Of a DNA stretch of 64,000 nt, positions 50,252-61,588 are shown in pieces. The stretch spans positions 6,997,169-7,061,168 of the forward strand of contig CAIIXF020000010.1 in NCBI GenBank assembly GCA_903813345.2. The letters run 5' to 3'. This DNA is from Owenia fusiformis (taxonomy: Eukaryota > Annelida > Polychaeta > Sabellida > Oweniidae). The position numbers and the translations under genes are program-made. How positions within the stretch are numbered: the first letter of the stretch is position 1; the number at the start of each line of letters is the position of its first letter. The notes under the pieces are model-generated. The model was not told the DNA's origin, searched no databases, and worked only from the letters and a program-made list of their open reading frames with translations.

Positions 50252-50404
50252 ACAGTAAAACCTGTGTAGGTAGAACACTTTTGGTACCTCCAGAAAGTGG
50301 AGTGTTCCACTTGCAGAGGTTCATTTATCATTAAGTCGATATTAATAATGGGACTCTGAAAAGTGTTCTTCTTACAGAGGTTTCCACTTTAAAGGTTTTA
50401 CTGT
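50252..50404. mobile_element. 153-bp MITE with 12-bp TIRs (ACAGTAAAACCT)
   Basis: ACAGTAAAACCT (50252-50263) and AGGTTTTACTGT (50393-50404) are perfect inverted repeats. The internal AACACTTTTGGTACC and GAAAAGTGTTCTTCTTACAG also show partial inverted symmetry. TA precedes the left end, but no clear duplicated target remains, so the superfamily (Tc1/mariner-like or other) is undecided. Non-coding. Confidence 0.82.
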
Positions 50405-50887
50405 GATTGATATAAACCAAACGATGGTATATTCAGGGTGACACAAAAAATGACACCTAACCTTACGTTGCATAATGTTACGTTATGTTGCATTTGGCAC
50501 ATTGACATAATGTGAGTAGAGAGCACCTCGTGAAATTTCAGATATGTAGCTCAAGTGGGTCAAATTTGTGGGTGTCATTTTTTGTGAAACCCTGTATGTT
50601 CCATGAATCAAAATGGACGTTAGTCTGAAACAGTTCTCAGGTTTTATGTTTCCTTTGCATCATTTAACTTGATATGTAATGAAAAATATGAGCGACAACA
50701 AAGCAGGATATTAATAAATAGAAATGATTAAATGGGACTACATGAGGATCTACATTATGTAACTCAGTATTACATAATGCATAGTAAACCGATGGGATTG
50801 TATTACATTCCAGTAGATGAAAGCGATTAATATTTCCCATGCCCTCATGTTCTTTTAAAAAGTGTGATGACTTCAAAGGAATACTTG

Positions 50888-51024
50888 GGCATTAACATGC
50901 AAAATGTCACCACCTGCCATTTGTTACAGAGGCCAAACTCCGAACACCAACCACCATCCGTCAAACACCATCCACAAAAAAGTTGGACACGATAACAATT
51001 TGTCACCATGCATTTGTGATGGTA
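50888..51024 (+). repeat. dispersed family copy 6 (near exon 1b)
   Basis: GGGCATTAACATGCAAAATG, TCACCACCTGCCATTTGTTA, CCAACCACCATCC and AAACACCATCCACAAAAAAG, ending in TTTGTGATGGTAAGAT. About 130 bp from the 3' edge of exon 1b. Confidence 0.8.
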
Positions 51025-51154
51025 AGATAAAAATTCTACTAATAAGGGCCCTGGAATCAAATTTGCATAATTGACACATCAAAGTGTCACTGATCTTAAG
51101 AGTGACTCTCTGTTCTTGAGTTGAATGTCGTATAGTATTATTATTAAGACTTAC

Positions 51155-51230
51155 CTATTTGACAGTAAGGACAGCAGTCTGAGTCATATTCAAAGTCCAT
51201 GACAGGTTCCTTCCTCATCACAGAGATCAT
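51155..51230 (-). CDS. APBA1: APBA alternative first coding exon 1b (distal)
   Basis: First coding exon of 76 nt: 25 codons plus one base (phase 1). The peptide starts MISVMRKEPVMDFEYDSD and ends C-C-P-Y-C-Q-I. The start is well supported: a TAG lies in frame two codons upstream (TAG AAA ATG) and an A sits at -3. The donor is ATAG|GTAAGT, an excellent consensus. The last base joins the AG of the exon at 31780-31889 to make a Glu codon. The exon is clearly related to the other first exon at 38143-38197: both encode aromatic/acidic residues, then CPYC-x-I, and their donors share the GTARGTCTTA context. Splicing from here into the proximal first exon would hit a TGA after ten codons, so the two are most simply read as alternatives driven by separate promoters. 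The function of the CPYC segment is unknown. Confidence 0.82.
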
Positions 51231-51239
51231 TTTCTAGCT

Positions 51240-51660
51240 TGATAATCCATTGCAAAATAACAATCACTCGGAGACATCCATTTCTCAAGTTTTGTGAAAT
51301 AGTGTGGTTATTTGTTATTTATTCATCCATTATAAAGTATAATTCCTGATATACATCCATTTCAAGATTCATAGATAATGAGTACAGTTCTCTTTAATTG
51401 TGTTTTTTACCCATCCATTTCATCGAAAGGATAATCTAGAACACTCATCCATTCTATGTTTCGCTAAATAGTGTGTATAGTATATTGTGTTTTCGACTCA
51501 CTAATATCTATTAATAGCAATAATCCCTGATATGCATCCATTCCATATATTCTTAAATTGCGTGTCTATAAGTATTCCCTTACTCTTAATCTTATAGAAC
51601 TATAATCTCTGACGTCATATATCCATTACAACTTCTAAATGTTTAAAAATAGTGTTTTCA
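51240..51660. repeat. about 105-bp degenerate tandem array immediately upstream of exon 1b
   Basis: Roughly four units share CATCCATT(T/C), a TAAATAGTGTG(G/T) word, ATTGTGTTTT and AATCCCTGATATGCATCCAT-like segments. In transcription sense this array covers the region where the exon 1b promoter and 5' UTR should be. No TATA box or CpG-rich segment was identified. Confidence 0.6.
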
Positions 51661-51879
51661 TATACGCAGCTTTCCCATTATTCATTTTAATCCATCACAA
51701 TGCCACAGCCATACTGCATGTTATACAATGATCATAGATATTTAATAGATATTAATGTGGTTTATTGTTTTCAGTTACATCATTAGGGCAGAATACACAG
51801 AATGGCACCCTCCTCCATTCTGATCTATTATATTATGGATTGAACCTCACAGCATATCGTACAAAGTAATCATTACTTA

Positions 51880-52210
51880 GTATTAAGTCTAATGTGATAT
51901 TATACTATAGTTGTTATCATCATTTAGTGGTTTAAGTCTCATGTGATATTATAGTACTGGTTTTAGTCTGTGACATTACAGTGGTAATTTACTGGTTTTA
52001 GTCTTGCGTGATATCATAGTGGTAATTATCATCATTTACTGTTTTTAGTCTTTAGTCAGTGATATTTTAGTAGTATTTATTACCATTTACTGATTTTAGC
52101 CTGTGATATATAGTAATTATCATCATTTACTACTTTAAATCCTATGTGATATCATAGCAGTAATTATCATCATTTACTGGTCTAAGTCTTACATGATATT
52201 ACACATGTAC
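51880..52210. repeat. about 55-65-bp degenerate tandem array
   Basis: Six or so units share GTGATAT(T/C)ATAG, TAATTATCATCATTTACTG and TTTTAGTCT. Unit lengths vary by indels, indicating an old array. Confidence 0.8.
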
Positions 52211-52576
52211 ACAAGAGTAAATGATGATATTATGCTATAATCCAAAATGAATGAAATCCAAGCTGAACATAAATTATTCCCAAAATATAATAAGTCCATC
52301 TGATTCTCAATCATCTGCTAATAGGTTGTTATAACGATCTTCTAAATTGAATGATCCTAAGTTGATTAGATGTATTTCCACTTCATAAATACTTTTGATT
52401 GAGAAAACCTTCATGAACACATACCAAGGTACCAGATTCAATGTCTAGATCGATCATATTTATGATAGGTTGATCATGGGTGTTATCTCTTAAGTCTTCT
52501 CTATCATCTTTTTACAGTTTTAGCATTTCCAAAAATAATTACTAGGTTTCTATAAATATTAACGAAAGTAAAAAAG

Positions 52577-53101
52577 TAGGGGTGGGACGGATAACCGAAA
52601 TACCGAAAAACCGCGGTTCATAGCCTTCGGATCGGTTTTCGGATCACGGCCCTACTTTCGGATCAGCTTTTCGGATCGTTTTCGGATTAATAGTTCATTG
52701 GTCAAGTATCAATAAAACAGTAAAAAACACTGTTTTACAGCAACATTTTTGATATTCCTAGTCCCTACCTTGTCTGTCTTGTCTGTTGCTAGCTCACTCG
52801 TTTACTAGATTCGTTTCGTATCCGCATATTCGTATCCCTCGGTAATCAATCATGTGGTCCCTGGTACTATATTCTTTAGTCATGTATTCTAAATAATATG
52901 TATTGTTCATGAAATACTATAACATAAAATTCCATCTATAAAATATTGTTATAACGTGGCATAATTGAGAGACAAAGCAGCTAATCATGTCAATCAATAC
53001 AAATCCTTAAAATGAATGAACCGAACCGAAAAAACCGAACCGACGGCTGATGATCCGAAAAACCGAACCGAACCGAACCGAAACGAACCGTCCCATCCCT
53101 A
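52577..53101. mobile_element. hAT-type MITE, 525 bp, with 8-bp TSD
   Basis: The ends TAGGGGTGGGACGG and, inverted, TAGGGATGGGACGG (one mismatch) are flanked by perfect 8-bp duplications TAAAAAAG (52569-52576 and 53102-53109). Subterminal regions consist of CCGAAAAACCG / TTCGGATCGG words at one end and runs of CCGAACCGAA at the other, in inverted relation. No transposase. It shares TIR type and design with the MITE at 14316 but uses a different subterminal word. Confidence 0.93.
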
Positions 53102-53796
53102 TAAAAAAGTGCAGAACTAAACCCTTCCATGAACACTTCTCTTAAGTTAACACCTTAAAATACAAATGAACACCTTTTTGGTCTTATATTTTCAGCTATG
53201 TATACCCTTAAACCAAGAGAATAGCAGTAGCAATCTAGTATAGGTCTGCTTTAGAAATACAAACTGTTTGCAACTGGTATAATAATCTCAGGCCCTGTTA
53301 AACTTTTAGCATGTTTAGCTGTGTAGCATTTTGACCATTCTATTTATATTTTTTGTACTTTAATTAATTATTCAGAATGCTTCTTACGCTCAATGCATTT
53401 TCTGAGATTTGTTTAAACAGACAGACTTATACTGACATAACATAAGTCAAATAAAACAACATTTGTTTTATGTAAATTCTTGGGTATTTCCCAGACTTAC
53501 AAAACAAACAGCTTTCAATCTTGAACCATAATTTCTATATTTACCAGCATAATCTAATATCAGTCAAACTTCACTATTTTAAGCAGCTCCTATTGGAATT
53601 ATAAGGTAATAAAAGTCTAATACTCATCCTTTTGTGGCCAGAAAACATCCATGGTTTTGATAGGCATTTTGGTTTAAATTTTTTACTTCAGCATTTTTTG
53701 GAATGCTTGATAATTCTTGATATTACATATGTATAGTACGGTGACTTGATGAGCTTTGTGGTTTGATATTGTTTGTGAGGCATTTTTACCAGGAAT

Positions 53797-53821
53797 TGTT
53801 TGTTTGTTTGTTTGTTTGTTT
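53797..53821. repeat. (TTTG)n microsatellite
   Basis: Six TGTT/TTTG tetranucleotides in a row. Confidence 0.9.
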
Positions 53822-56800
53822 TGAGACACTCCTTCCACAATAGATTATAACAGAACATTTATAAATCACTTTGATTATATAATCAATATGACAAGAGATT
53901 ATCTTGTTTTCCAGCTATATCAGATATTTCAGTCTACCTTTGATTTTTATGTCAATAAAAGCTGACAGTATACCCATTCAGCCAAAAACTTCTATAAAAT
54001 ATGCCATATCAACTGATAGGCTAAATAAGCCTGTCAAAGCAAAAATGTACCTTGATCATGTAAGAATTCTTTTTTAATTTTCTTGACCGTTAATTTTCTT
54101 GACCGTTAAAACATATACAGTAAAACATCATAGACATAATTTGTCTAGAAAAATACTCCTTATTGTATGCTCTCTTGTACTTTACAGATCAACAAATCAA
54201 ATTTACTTCAATTCAGCCACCTTATTAATGTCTAGGTTGTGGCAATGACCATATCCTTGTTGTAATGAAACACATTCAATTTACACTGAAATTTTACTAC
54301 AGTATATTTGACTTTTTGATAATGAGCATTTCTCTCAAATTAAATTGTACATGTAATGGAATATTCTCGTACAGAGGTTTTAGTGTATTTGCATCTTTGA
54401 TAATAAGCATTCCTAAGTTCAGTGACTATATATCATTAATAATATAAATTGTAATGAAGCATATAACAGAGGTTTTATTTTATTTGCATTTATTTTAAAA
54501 GCATTCCTTTTCAAGTTAACTGTATATCACAAATCATACAAAAATACAAATTGTAGTGAAATTACAACTAGTTGCTCGCAGAGTGCCAATTTATCAATAA
54601 GGAAGTGTGGACATGTCCAAACGCATATATATACCCATGTAAAAATGTCAATCTGGTTAGACTGTATATGTATCTAAAAGAATAGTAGAAAATGCAAAGG
54701 ACGTGATGTGTCTGTCTGATTTCCTAATAATATTAATTACTCCATACAAGAAGAGTTAGAAATAGTGTCTGTTTACCTTTCTACTTTCACACTGTTTTCA
54801 ATATTTCATATCATGACAACTACGATATCTCAAACATGGGTAAAACCTAATGAGAGTGCCCAGTAATGACTTACTTAAGGCAATTCCCCTCAATCTATAA
54901 AACGAGAATTTTTTATACACAAAAAGTATTAATGGTCCCATTAGATTTCCATATAAACTCACTCTTATCATATAAAATAATAACAAGTAGTATCAGGTTA
55001 ATCAAAGAAAATCTTCATTTTGTGTTGTACAAGTGAACACATGAACATTTCAGGAGGAATTTCAGGTGAGGGTGTTTTTTAATCAGCCATTAAATGGCCA
55101 CTTTCATTACCCCAGTTAATCCTTTATTCAGTAATCCATCAACTGAAAACCATTTGTTAATTCTACATTCTTCTATAATATAACCACTGATTGTGAATCA
55201 GATGAACCTAATACAACAATGGATGATATTTAAACAAAGCAACGAGTAAACAAACAATTAAGTCAGAACCTATGCTGAATAGATTTAATTAACATAGTCA
55301 AAAATCTGTGATCCACATCATGATATTGGTCTGAAATTGTTTGTTCACGTGTTGTTTTCTTTACTTCCCCAGTATTCGTGTTCATGTTCATTTACATCAT
55401 TAGAATCCTTCAAATATTTTCCTAAATTCCTACGAGTAATCCAAATTCCAAAGATTTTTTAGAAAATCACTAAAATAACAGTAATTAATCCTACATCTTA
55501 TGTTTCCTCTAGGCACCACCTAAAAATTCCTATATCATTTGAAAAGATTCCTATTCACACTGGAGAGTTGAGGATTCTTGCTGAATTAACCAAATATGAA
55601 TTTGCTCTTCTCTAAAAATCTCTCCAGGCTCTACATCGATTTCAGGTAATTAACTTCCCTATATGTATTACAGCGTGTTATTTAACGCTACACTTCAGAC
55701 TCGTCTCAAAAACGACTAAAACTCTTCAATATTTTTGTCGGCTTAATTATCTCATTACTCTGGCTCTACATCAAAGCTTCTAATATTACAGGTGCATTTT
55801 TACGTAGGTTGATGATGTTTATGATCATCAAACAATCTACAATGTAGGAGTTTTACACGGCTAATTCAGTGTTTAAGTGCCCAAATATGATATTAGGTGA
55901 GCGTGACATCCTTGGAAGATGTCTGATGACATATTCTAAAGATCGAGGGAAGGTTTGATCTGGATTTCAGGTATTAGACTTGTCAAATATTAAGCCTTGT
56001 ATCTTTCAATAATATGTCAACTTAAAACTTCTCCTCAGATAAAGGCCTTTTTACTTTCATTCTTAATCTTTTTTGTTTGATCCTTCATAGGTCTTTAGTC
56101 TTTGGATGATAATATTTATGAGCTTGAGGGCATGGTTTCTCATGGCAATGTCAGGGTATATCATGGCATTTTTTCTTTCTCAATCAGTGAATGCATTGAC
56201 TTTTTGATTTTGCTCATTTCAAATCTATTGACATTAGGTATTTTGAAGTATATGTCTTGGTGAACATCATTCTTGTGAGGAATATTTCACAAAATCTAGT
56301 TCATGAATAAATAATCTAGAAATAGAATTTTTTGTCAAATTATTAATGAGTTTGGTTGCATCATAACTACTGTAGCTAATTGAAGCTGAATGACAAGCAA
56401 TTTTGAACATCATAATGATATCTTTGGTACTAACAACTAGAGTAAAAAAATATATGAAATAACTTTGATGATCCACTTCCAAAGAACATGATACTTTCAA
56501 CATAAACTATAAGATGTATATTAATATTTGAGGAAACCTTTATTCTTAGGATCAGTTTAGGTACTATCTCGTTTAACTTTATCGTCAACTTCAGAAGGGT
56601 AAGATTCTTCTGCAATTCTGACTTGTTGAATACATAGTAAATCAATGATAATTAATAATACACCCGATCCAGAATAAAGATCATCTATATACAATTAATC
56701 AATTTATAAAATGACAAGACTATTCATTATATGATATGGCAAGACATAGATTTCTTTCTTTGATTTTATATTAATCCAAATGGTGCTCCTTAAAACTTCT

Positions 56801-58294
56801 AAATCATGCATTTGGCAAATGTATCCTTGTTTCTTTCGTGTACCAGGAGAAAAGACTATCAATCTCACACAAGACACAAATCAGCAAGACTCCCCAGTTT
56901 CCATTTCCCTTTATACATTTGTCACTGGTAATTCACCATTTGCATGACTGTTGGCTTGTTCCCAGCACTTTACAATACTCCTGGGCAATTAGTCTTCTTA
57001 TTGAGGTTCTATACGCTCTTTGTTACTTACTATAACTCATCTGCATTTCCCTATGTGGCCTAATTAATCCTCATCATACAATTATATCCAAACGATACTT
57101 CTTTAAAAAATTTGAATATATTTACATCTAGATTTCATATGGATTTTCTCATAACTCGTAATTGCATTATTTTCCAAAATATATCAAAATGTTTTATGAC
57201 ACTAATTCCAATCCAATCATTGGAATTCTTGGTGTTTATTTGCTGTTTGAAAAAATTCCTAATACTTCAATGGCATTCCATCTTATCCTTCTTCTTGTCT
57301 ATGCGCCTCATTAGATAACGTGTCTATATCAATGCACAGCTAAATGGCTCCATTATCACTAACTGAAAACAACAGCTCTAGCTCATAAAAAACATCAGAG
57401 AAGTGAGTCTTATGGCCTTGATCACAAATGAAAAGTGGATGCTTCAACAAGGCACTTCAAACATGAAGGGTGACCATTGGACTTTTTCTTTTTACACCAA
57501 CCTCATGTCCTAATTAAATAAGTAACAACATCATGCAAGCCATCTGAGGTAGCATGTCAAAAATAAACAACTTTGTGAGACTAATTTTACTCATTTTTAT
57601 GGCCTAATCCTCTACCTCTGTTTGTTTTAAAAATGATTGAGCAAGTTATCTGCTTTATATCCCCTTTCCATAAAGAATTTCCAGGAGAAAAGAAACAATG
57701 ATCATATTTGAAACGTTCCCTTAAAGCAAAGGGGTAATTTGTACATAAGTCAGAGGACAATGTGGTAAGAATTATTCTCCTGAGTGCTACTTTCATACTT
57801 CTAATTGAAATAATTGAAATATATCAGTTCCTGTTTGCCAAATCATTCCCATTGCCACATTTAACACAGACAAAATGAGATACATCTTTATTACAAGACA
57901 CCATGACGTGAGAATGGAGAAATCTGGCTAAAAGCCTTGCAGAAAAATGCATCTAGTGAATGAAATAGGCTATTGTACAGTATAGAACATCTTTATCAAA
58001 GTCAGGAGGCCAGACTGCACAAATTTGAGAGTTGAAGATGTGACTTAAATATATAACTGATCTACATTTTCTTGAATCAAGTGTCCCATACAGAACTGAG
58101 TAGCAAATTCTATTTGAGTATAATAAAGCTATACTTTAGAAAGATCTCAAAATTGATGTAAATTCCCATTTTCCTGACCAGGTCAGACTGAAAAACTCGA
58201 AATATGTGTGACATAGATGGATGTTTTGATTACTATCAACATTTCAAACAATAATATTCTAAAAGTTTTCGCTCAAATATTATTCCCCCCATTT

Positions 58295-58474
58295 TTAAAA
58301 TGTTGGCCATCTTGAAAAAAAATGTTTGCGTAAAACTTTCACCAATATACATTTTTCCATCGATTTTGAAGCAAATCCGTCCACTAGTATTCAAGTTATC
58401 TTCCTGATAGATGGACGAACTGACGGATAGAGGGCTTCATTATATCCCTACTGATATTCGTTCGTTAGGATAAT
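58295..58474 (+). repeat. diverged copy of the composite-element right end
   Basis: TTGGCCATCTTGAAAAAAAA, GAAGCAAATCCGTCCACTAG, TATTCAAGTTATC, GATGGACGAACTGACGGATA and CATTATATCCCTACTGATAT, TCGTTCGTTAGGATAAT follow the order of the last unit and right end of the element at 44.6-45.8 kb. Only one unit is present and the GGAC run has decayed. Confidence 0.8.
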
Positions 58475-59678
58475 TTATCTACTACTGTTCTATTGTATGA
58501 CTAGTAATTTTCAAATACATGTACGCTCTTGTCATATTAGAATTGTAAAAAGACCTTGACTATGATTTCTGGCAAGTTTATGAGCTCAGATTTTATTGTG
58601 GCTATTGGCAAAGAACTCACTGAACAATGAGCAGAATACAACCTTTGATCATATATAATTGTACCAAAAATTAGAGAATCACGATCCTTATATGATTTAT
58701 TTTGTTTTTCAAATGTTGCCCTTGATGCATTCTTATTGAAAAAACATGTCGATTTCAAAAAAATTCTCAAGGCTGTTTACTTATTTTATTAGCACATCAC
58801 AGAAATGAGTTCCAAGTCTGTAATTGAAGATCACCCAAGAGACAGTATTGGGTTATCTAAGTGAATGAATCTAAAGCAATCTTGAATTTCTGATGAGATA
58901 TCCAGGTTAGATTAACATCTATATATCAATATGACTCTACTCTGGGATTGACACAATAAAACAGTAAAAGTCATTATGACACTAATTTAGATGATCTAAA
59001 CGTGTCATAACTTTCTAAGTGCTTCAATTTGCTTCAACGATTTTATATTAGTGTTGTTACGCTTGAATCAATTATTAGCTACATGCTAAGATATGTTGTC
59101 ATAGATTTCATCTGGGAACAGCACATTTTTAATGTTTGATGATGTGTGAATAGGTTCACATTTTATGGTACACCATATTTAAGGTAGTTTCACTGCTCCT
59201 CTTTGAGGCCCACATATGATTGCAAAATAAACCATTCCTTTTCATCACCAAAGATAATTTTGATTATGTAAAAAACATAGTCATATCATCTTTTATGTAT
59301 TTGATGATCGATGAACATGTTCGTGACAGGTGAAACAATGCCAAGTACAATTATTTCTAGACCTTTTGACCTATGATTGTATAAATTTAATATCATCAGC
59401 TATAATCCCTAACTGGAATTTGAATCTGATTGGATTTTGATTTCCCAATAGGCCTTATCCTAAATCATCCTTTGGATGGTTCAGGGCTACAAACTTGATT
59501 TATCTGATATCTCGAAAGAGAAACTATCATAACACAATCTGATATAGGATGTTCTCCATTTTGATGAAAATGGGTCATCATGAATTTTTTAGAGATAGAG
59601 AACATTGAGCAGAATGAGACCTTAAATGAGCAATATTGTTTTGTATTGTAAGTAAGCTCCCAAGCTCTTTTGAGAGAC

Positions 59679-59905
59679 AGATAACATCCAAAAATAAGAC
59701 CTAACAATAAAAACACAGAGTGATAAATATCAGACAAACAAAATGGCTGCCATGTCATTTACCCACCCTGGTGGAAACATTGGACCAAAAGAACAAAAAA
59801 AGGTAGCATCCAAAAGGTGAGACCTGACAATAAAGACACAAAGTGATAGATATCATAATTTAAAAAGCAAAATGGCAGTGATGTAATTTACCCAGCAAAC
59901 AAAAA
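59679..59905. repeat. tandem duplication, about 125-bp x 2
   Basis: TAACATCCAAAAATAAGACC, AATAAAAACACAGAGTGATA and AAAATGGCTGCCATGTCATT are repeated as TAGCATCCAAAAGGTGAGAC, AATAAAGACACAAAGTGATA and AAAATGGCAGTGATGTAATT. A partial third trace (TGGAAACATTGGATCAAAAG) is at about 60043. Confidence 0.8.
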
Positions 59906-60817
59906 CTCAACCAATTGGTACATAAAGTCTTCTCTTGCATCTTTAAAAATTCAAAATTGAATGGATAAGCAACTTTTTGGAATGTAGATGACAAGATTTA
60001 AGTGATGCATGTACGCATGCAATGTAGCTTATGCTCCCCTGATGGAAACATTGGATCAAAAGACAGAAGCAGGGTAAATCAAAATCAGTGATCATAAATA
60101 TCACAGGAATGTGTAAAATGTGCAAATGTGTTAAATAACATCTTTCTAATCTTATAAAACATATCATTTCATTAATAAATCTGAACTTCCAAGATATTTT
60201 CAAACAGTTTTCTCATTGAATGGATCCATTAGTATTTAACTCACATACAACCCACTACTCCAATGGAATAAAATAAGAGACATTTGCGCCTCCAATCAAA
60301 TTATATTCTCCCTCTCCACTTTAGCATGCTTTACTACAATAGTCTCTGTGGATAAACACATTGTAACTCCGTTCACTCCAACCTTGTTAATTCAAAAAAA
60401 GCTTGTACACATAAATATTTGGTTTTATGTCATTATTATGAAGATATAAGAGAACTTATTTTTGGTTCTAATTTCTCGAGGGAGATTGAGCGAACAAATT
60501 TCAATTGATATTATTTTAGTAAATGTTTTAATTTTGCATTGGTTTCTTTTTTATTATTCTGGTCCAAATAACACACTGATGAAATAACATGAACAAAGTT
60601 ATGTTTACCTGTTTATCAACAAGGGGAATAAGGACCACTACATGTATTATCATTGGTACAAAGAACAAACAACACCGAGATCAGTAAATGATAACAACAA
60701 AAACTTATGATTGACTGATGAATTCATGAACAATTCTATAGAAAAAAGCTAAAAGTCTTATCAATCCAAAAGCACATATAATGCTATACTGCATGAAGTT
60801 TCTTCAATGCCCATATC

Positions 60818-61588
60818 AGGCCTCCTAGACTTCCATCAACGCTAACATCAGTTCTGACCACGCGAACTTCATTCCTTGCACTCGAACCAGGATTCTCACA
60901 TCGCGAACGTGAAATCTTATGTTGCGCTCCACAATTCCCTCTTTCCTGGACATATTTCTCCACTCACGAACAGAGATCAGTGCTCGCGAACCATACACCT
61001 GGTCGAAAAAAGACCGTAATTTTATTTGTATTATTACGTGTAACTAGAATTCCAACGAAGTGTTTTATTTCAATTTCGGAAGAAATACTTTCCCAGTTTT
61101 TCATGCATGTTAATGAACATCCACTATTGAAGATAACAGTATCTTCAAGCTCCAGGAAACACAAAATACTGGGACTACCTTGCGATCACGTGCATTGACT
61201 TTTTCAGTGAAAGGGCTTGGTAATAAAATAATAAAAAAAACAAAAAAAAGGCTTTTCATTGGCTGCTGAGAGTTTATGACTTAATTGAAATAGATTATGT
61301 GTACATGTATATGGCTCAATATAAACTGCAAACAGACTCTTGTCGTTGCTTGCAATTGGAATCCCAAATATCCAGATGCACTATGTACAAATTGTTCGTG
61401 AGCTTGAATCTCTGTTTGCGAGTGGAGAAATATGTTTTGGGGCGAGAAAATGGTGGTGTGCAACATAAGATTTCATGTTCGCGACATGAGAATCCTGGTT
61501 CAAGCGCACAAGGAACGTAGTTCGCAAGGTCAGAACTGCTGTTTCCGTTGTTGGAAGTCTAGGAGCCTGCATATCAGAGGTAAATATT
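60818..61588. mobile_element. about 0.77-kb fold-back element with roughly 180-bp inverted arms
   Basis: The left arm (about 60818-60996) and right arm (about 61390-61588) are inverted copies: CTCCTAGACTTCCATCAACG / GTTGTTGGAAGTCTAGGAG, GAACCAGGATTCTCACATCG / GACATGAGAATCCTGGTTC, GTGAAATCTTATGTTGC / GCAACATAAGATTTCATG, CATATTTCTCCACTC / GAGTGGAGAAATATG. The roughly 390-bp centre is non-repetitive. Short frames inside (60-73 aa, overlapping on both strands) are not supported as genes. No target duplication was resolved. Confidence 0.85.

Larger units (their letters stand above)
31890..51154 (-). other. APBA 5' introns (exon 1a/1b to exon 2)
   Basis: This is 6253 bp from exon 1a or 19265 bp from exon 1b. 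It holds numerous repeats (separate entries), exon 1a itself, and a GC-richer patch near 48.95-49.05 kb. No other protein-coding segment was recognised on either strand. Confidence 0.8.
15321..51230 (-). other. APBA1: APBA/Mint/X11 adaptor gene, 5' half (gene span in window)
   Basis: The gene encodes a Mint/X11 (LIN-10) family scaffold. Known members carry a PTB domain that binds the YENPTY tail of APP-like proteins and two C-terminal PDZ domains, and act in neuronal and Golgi trafficking. Here six splice-bounded minus-strand segments, plus one alternative first exon, join in compatible phases into one open frame of 200 codons (proximal first exon) or 207 codons (distal). The frame ends inside the PTB domain with FESDE. 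Introns are 343, 3487, 8398, 3796 and 6253 bp (or 19265 bp for the distal first exon), all GT-AG. The N-terminal region before the PTB is only about 65-72 residues, against several hundred in vertebrate Mint1/2. Munc18- and CASK-binding regions are not recognisable in these isoforms. The 3' half (end of PTB, both PDZ domains, stop, 3' UTR) is not seen. Family assignment is firm; the symbol reflects the family rather than one-to-one orthology. Confidence 0.93.

Noticed and set aside
4501-51024. Dispersed six-copy family as a tRNA-derived SINE
   Set aside because: No A/B box sequences, no poly-A or simple-repeat tail, and boundaries not SINE-like.
42073-51060. Minus-strand frames at 42073-42282 and 50845-51060 sharing QLFCGWCL and similar words, suggesting a gene family
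   Set aside because: Both overlap copies 5 and 6 of the dispersed repeat. The shared peptide is the repeat translated; other copies have stops in that frame.
38143-51230. Model in which exon 1b splices to exon 1a
   Set aside because: The only acceptor-like site before 1a is weak, and joining in phase 1 reaches TGA within ten codons; direct joining of each to exon 2 is in frame.
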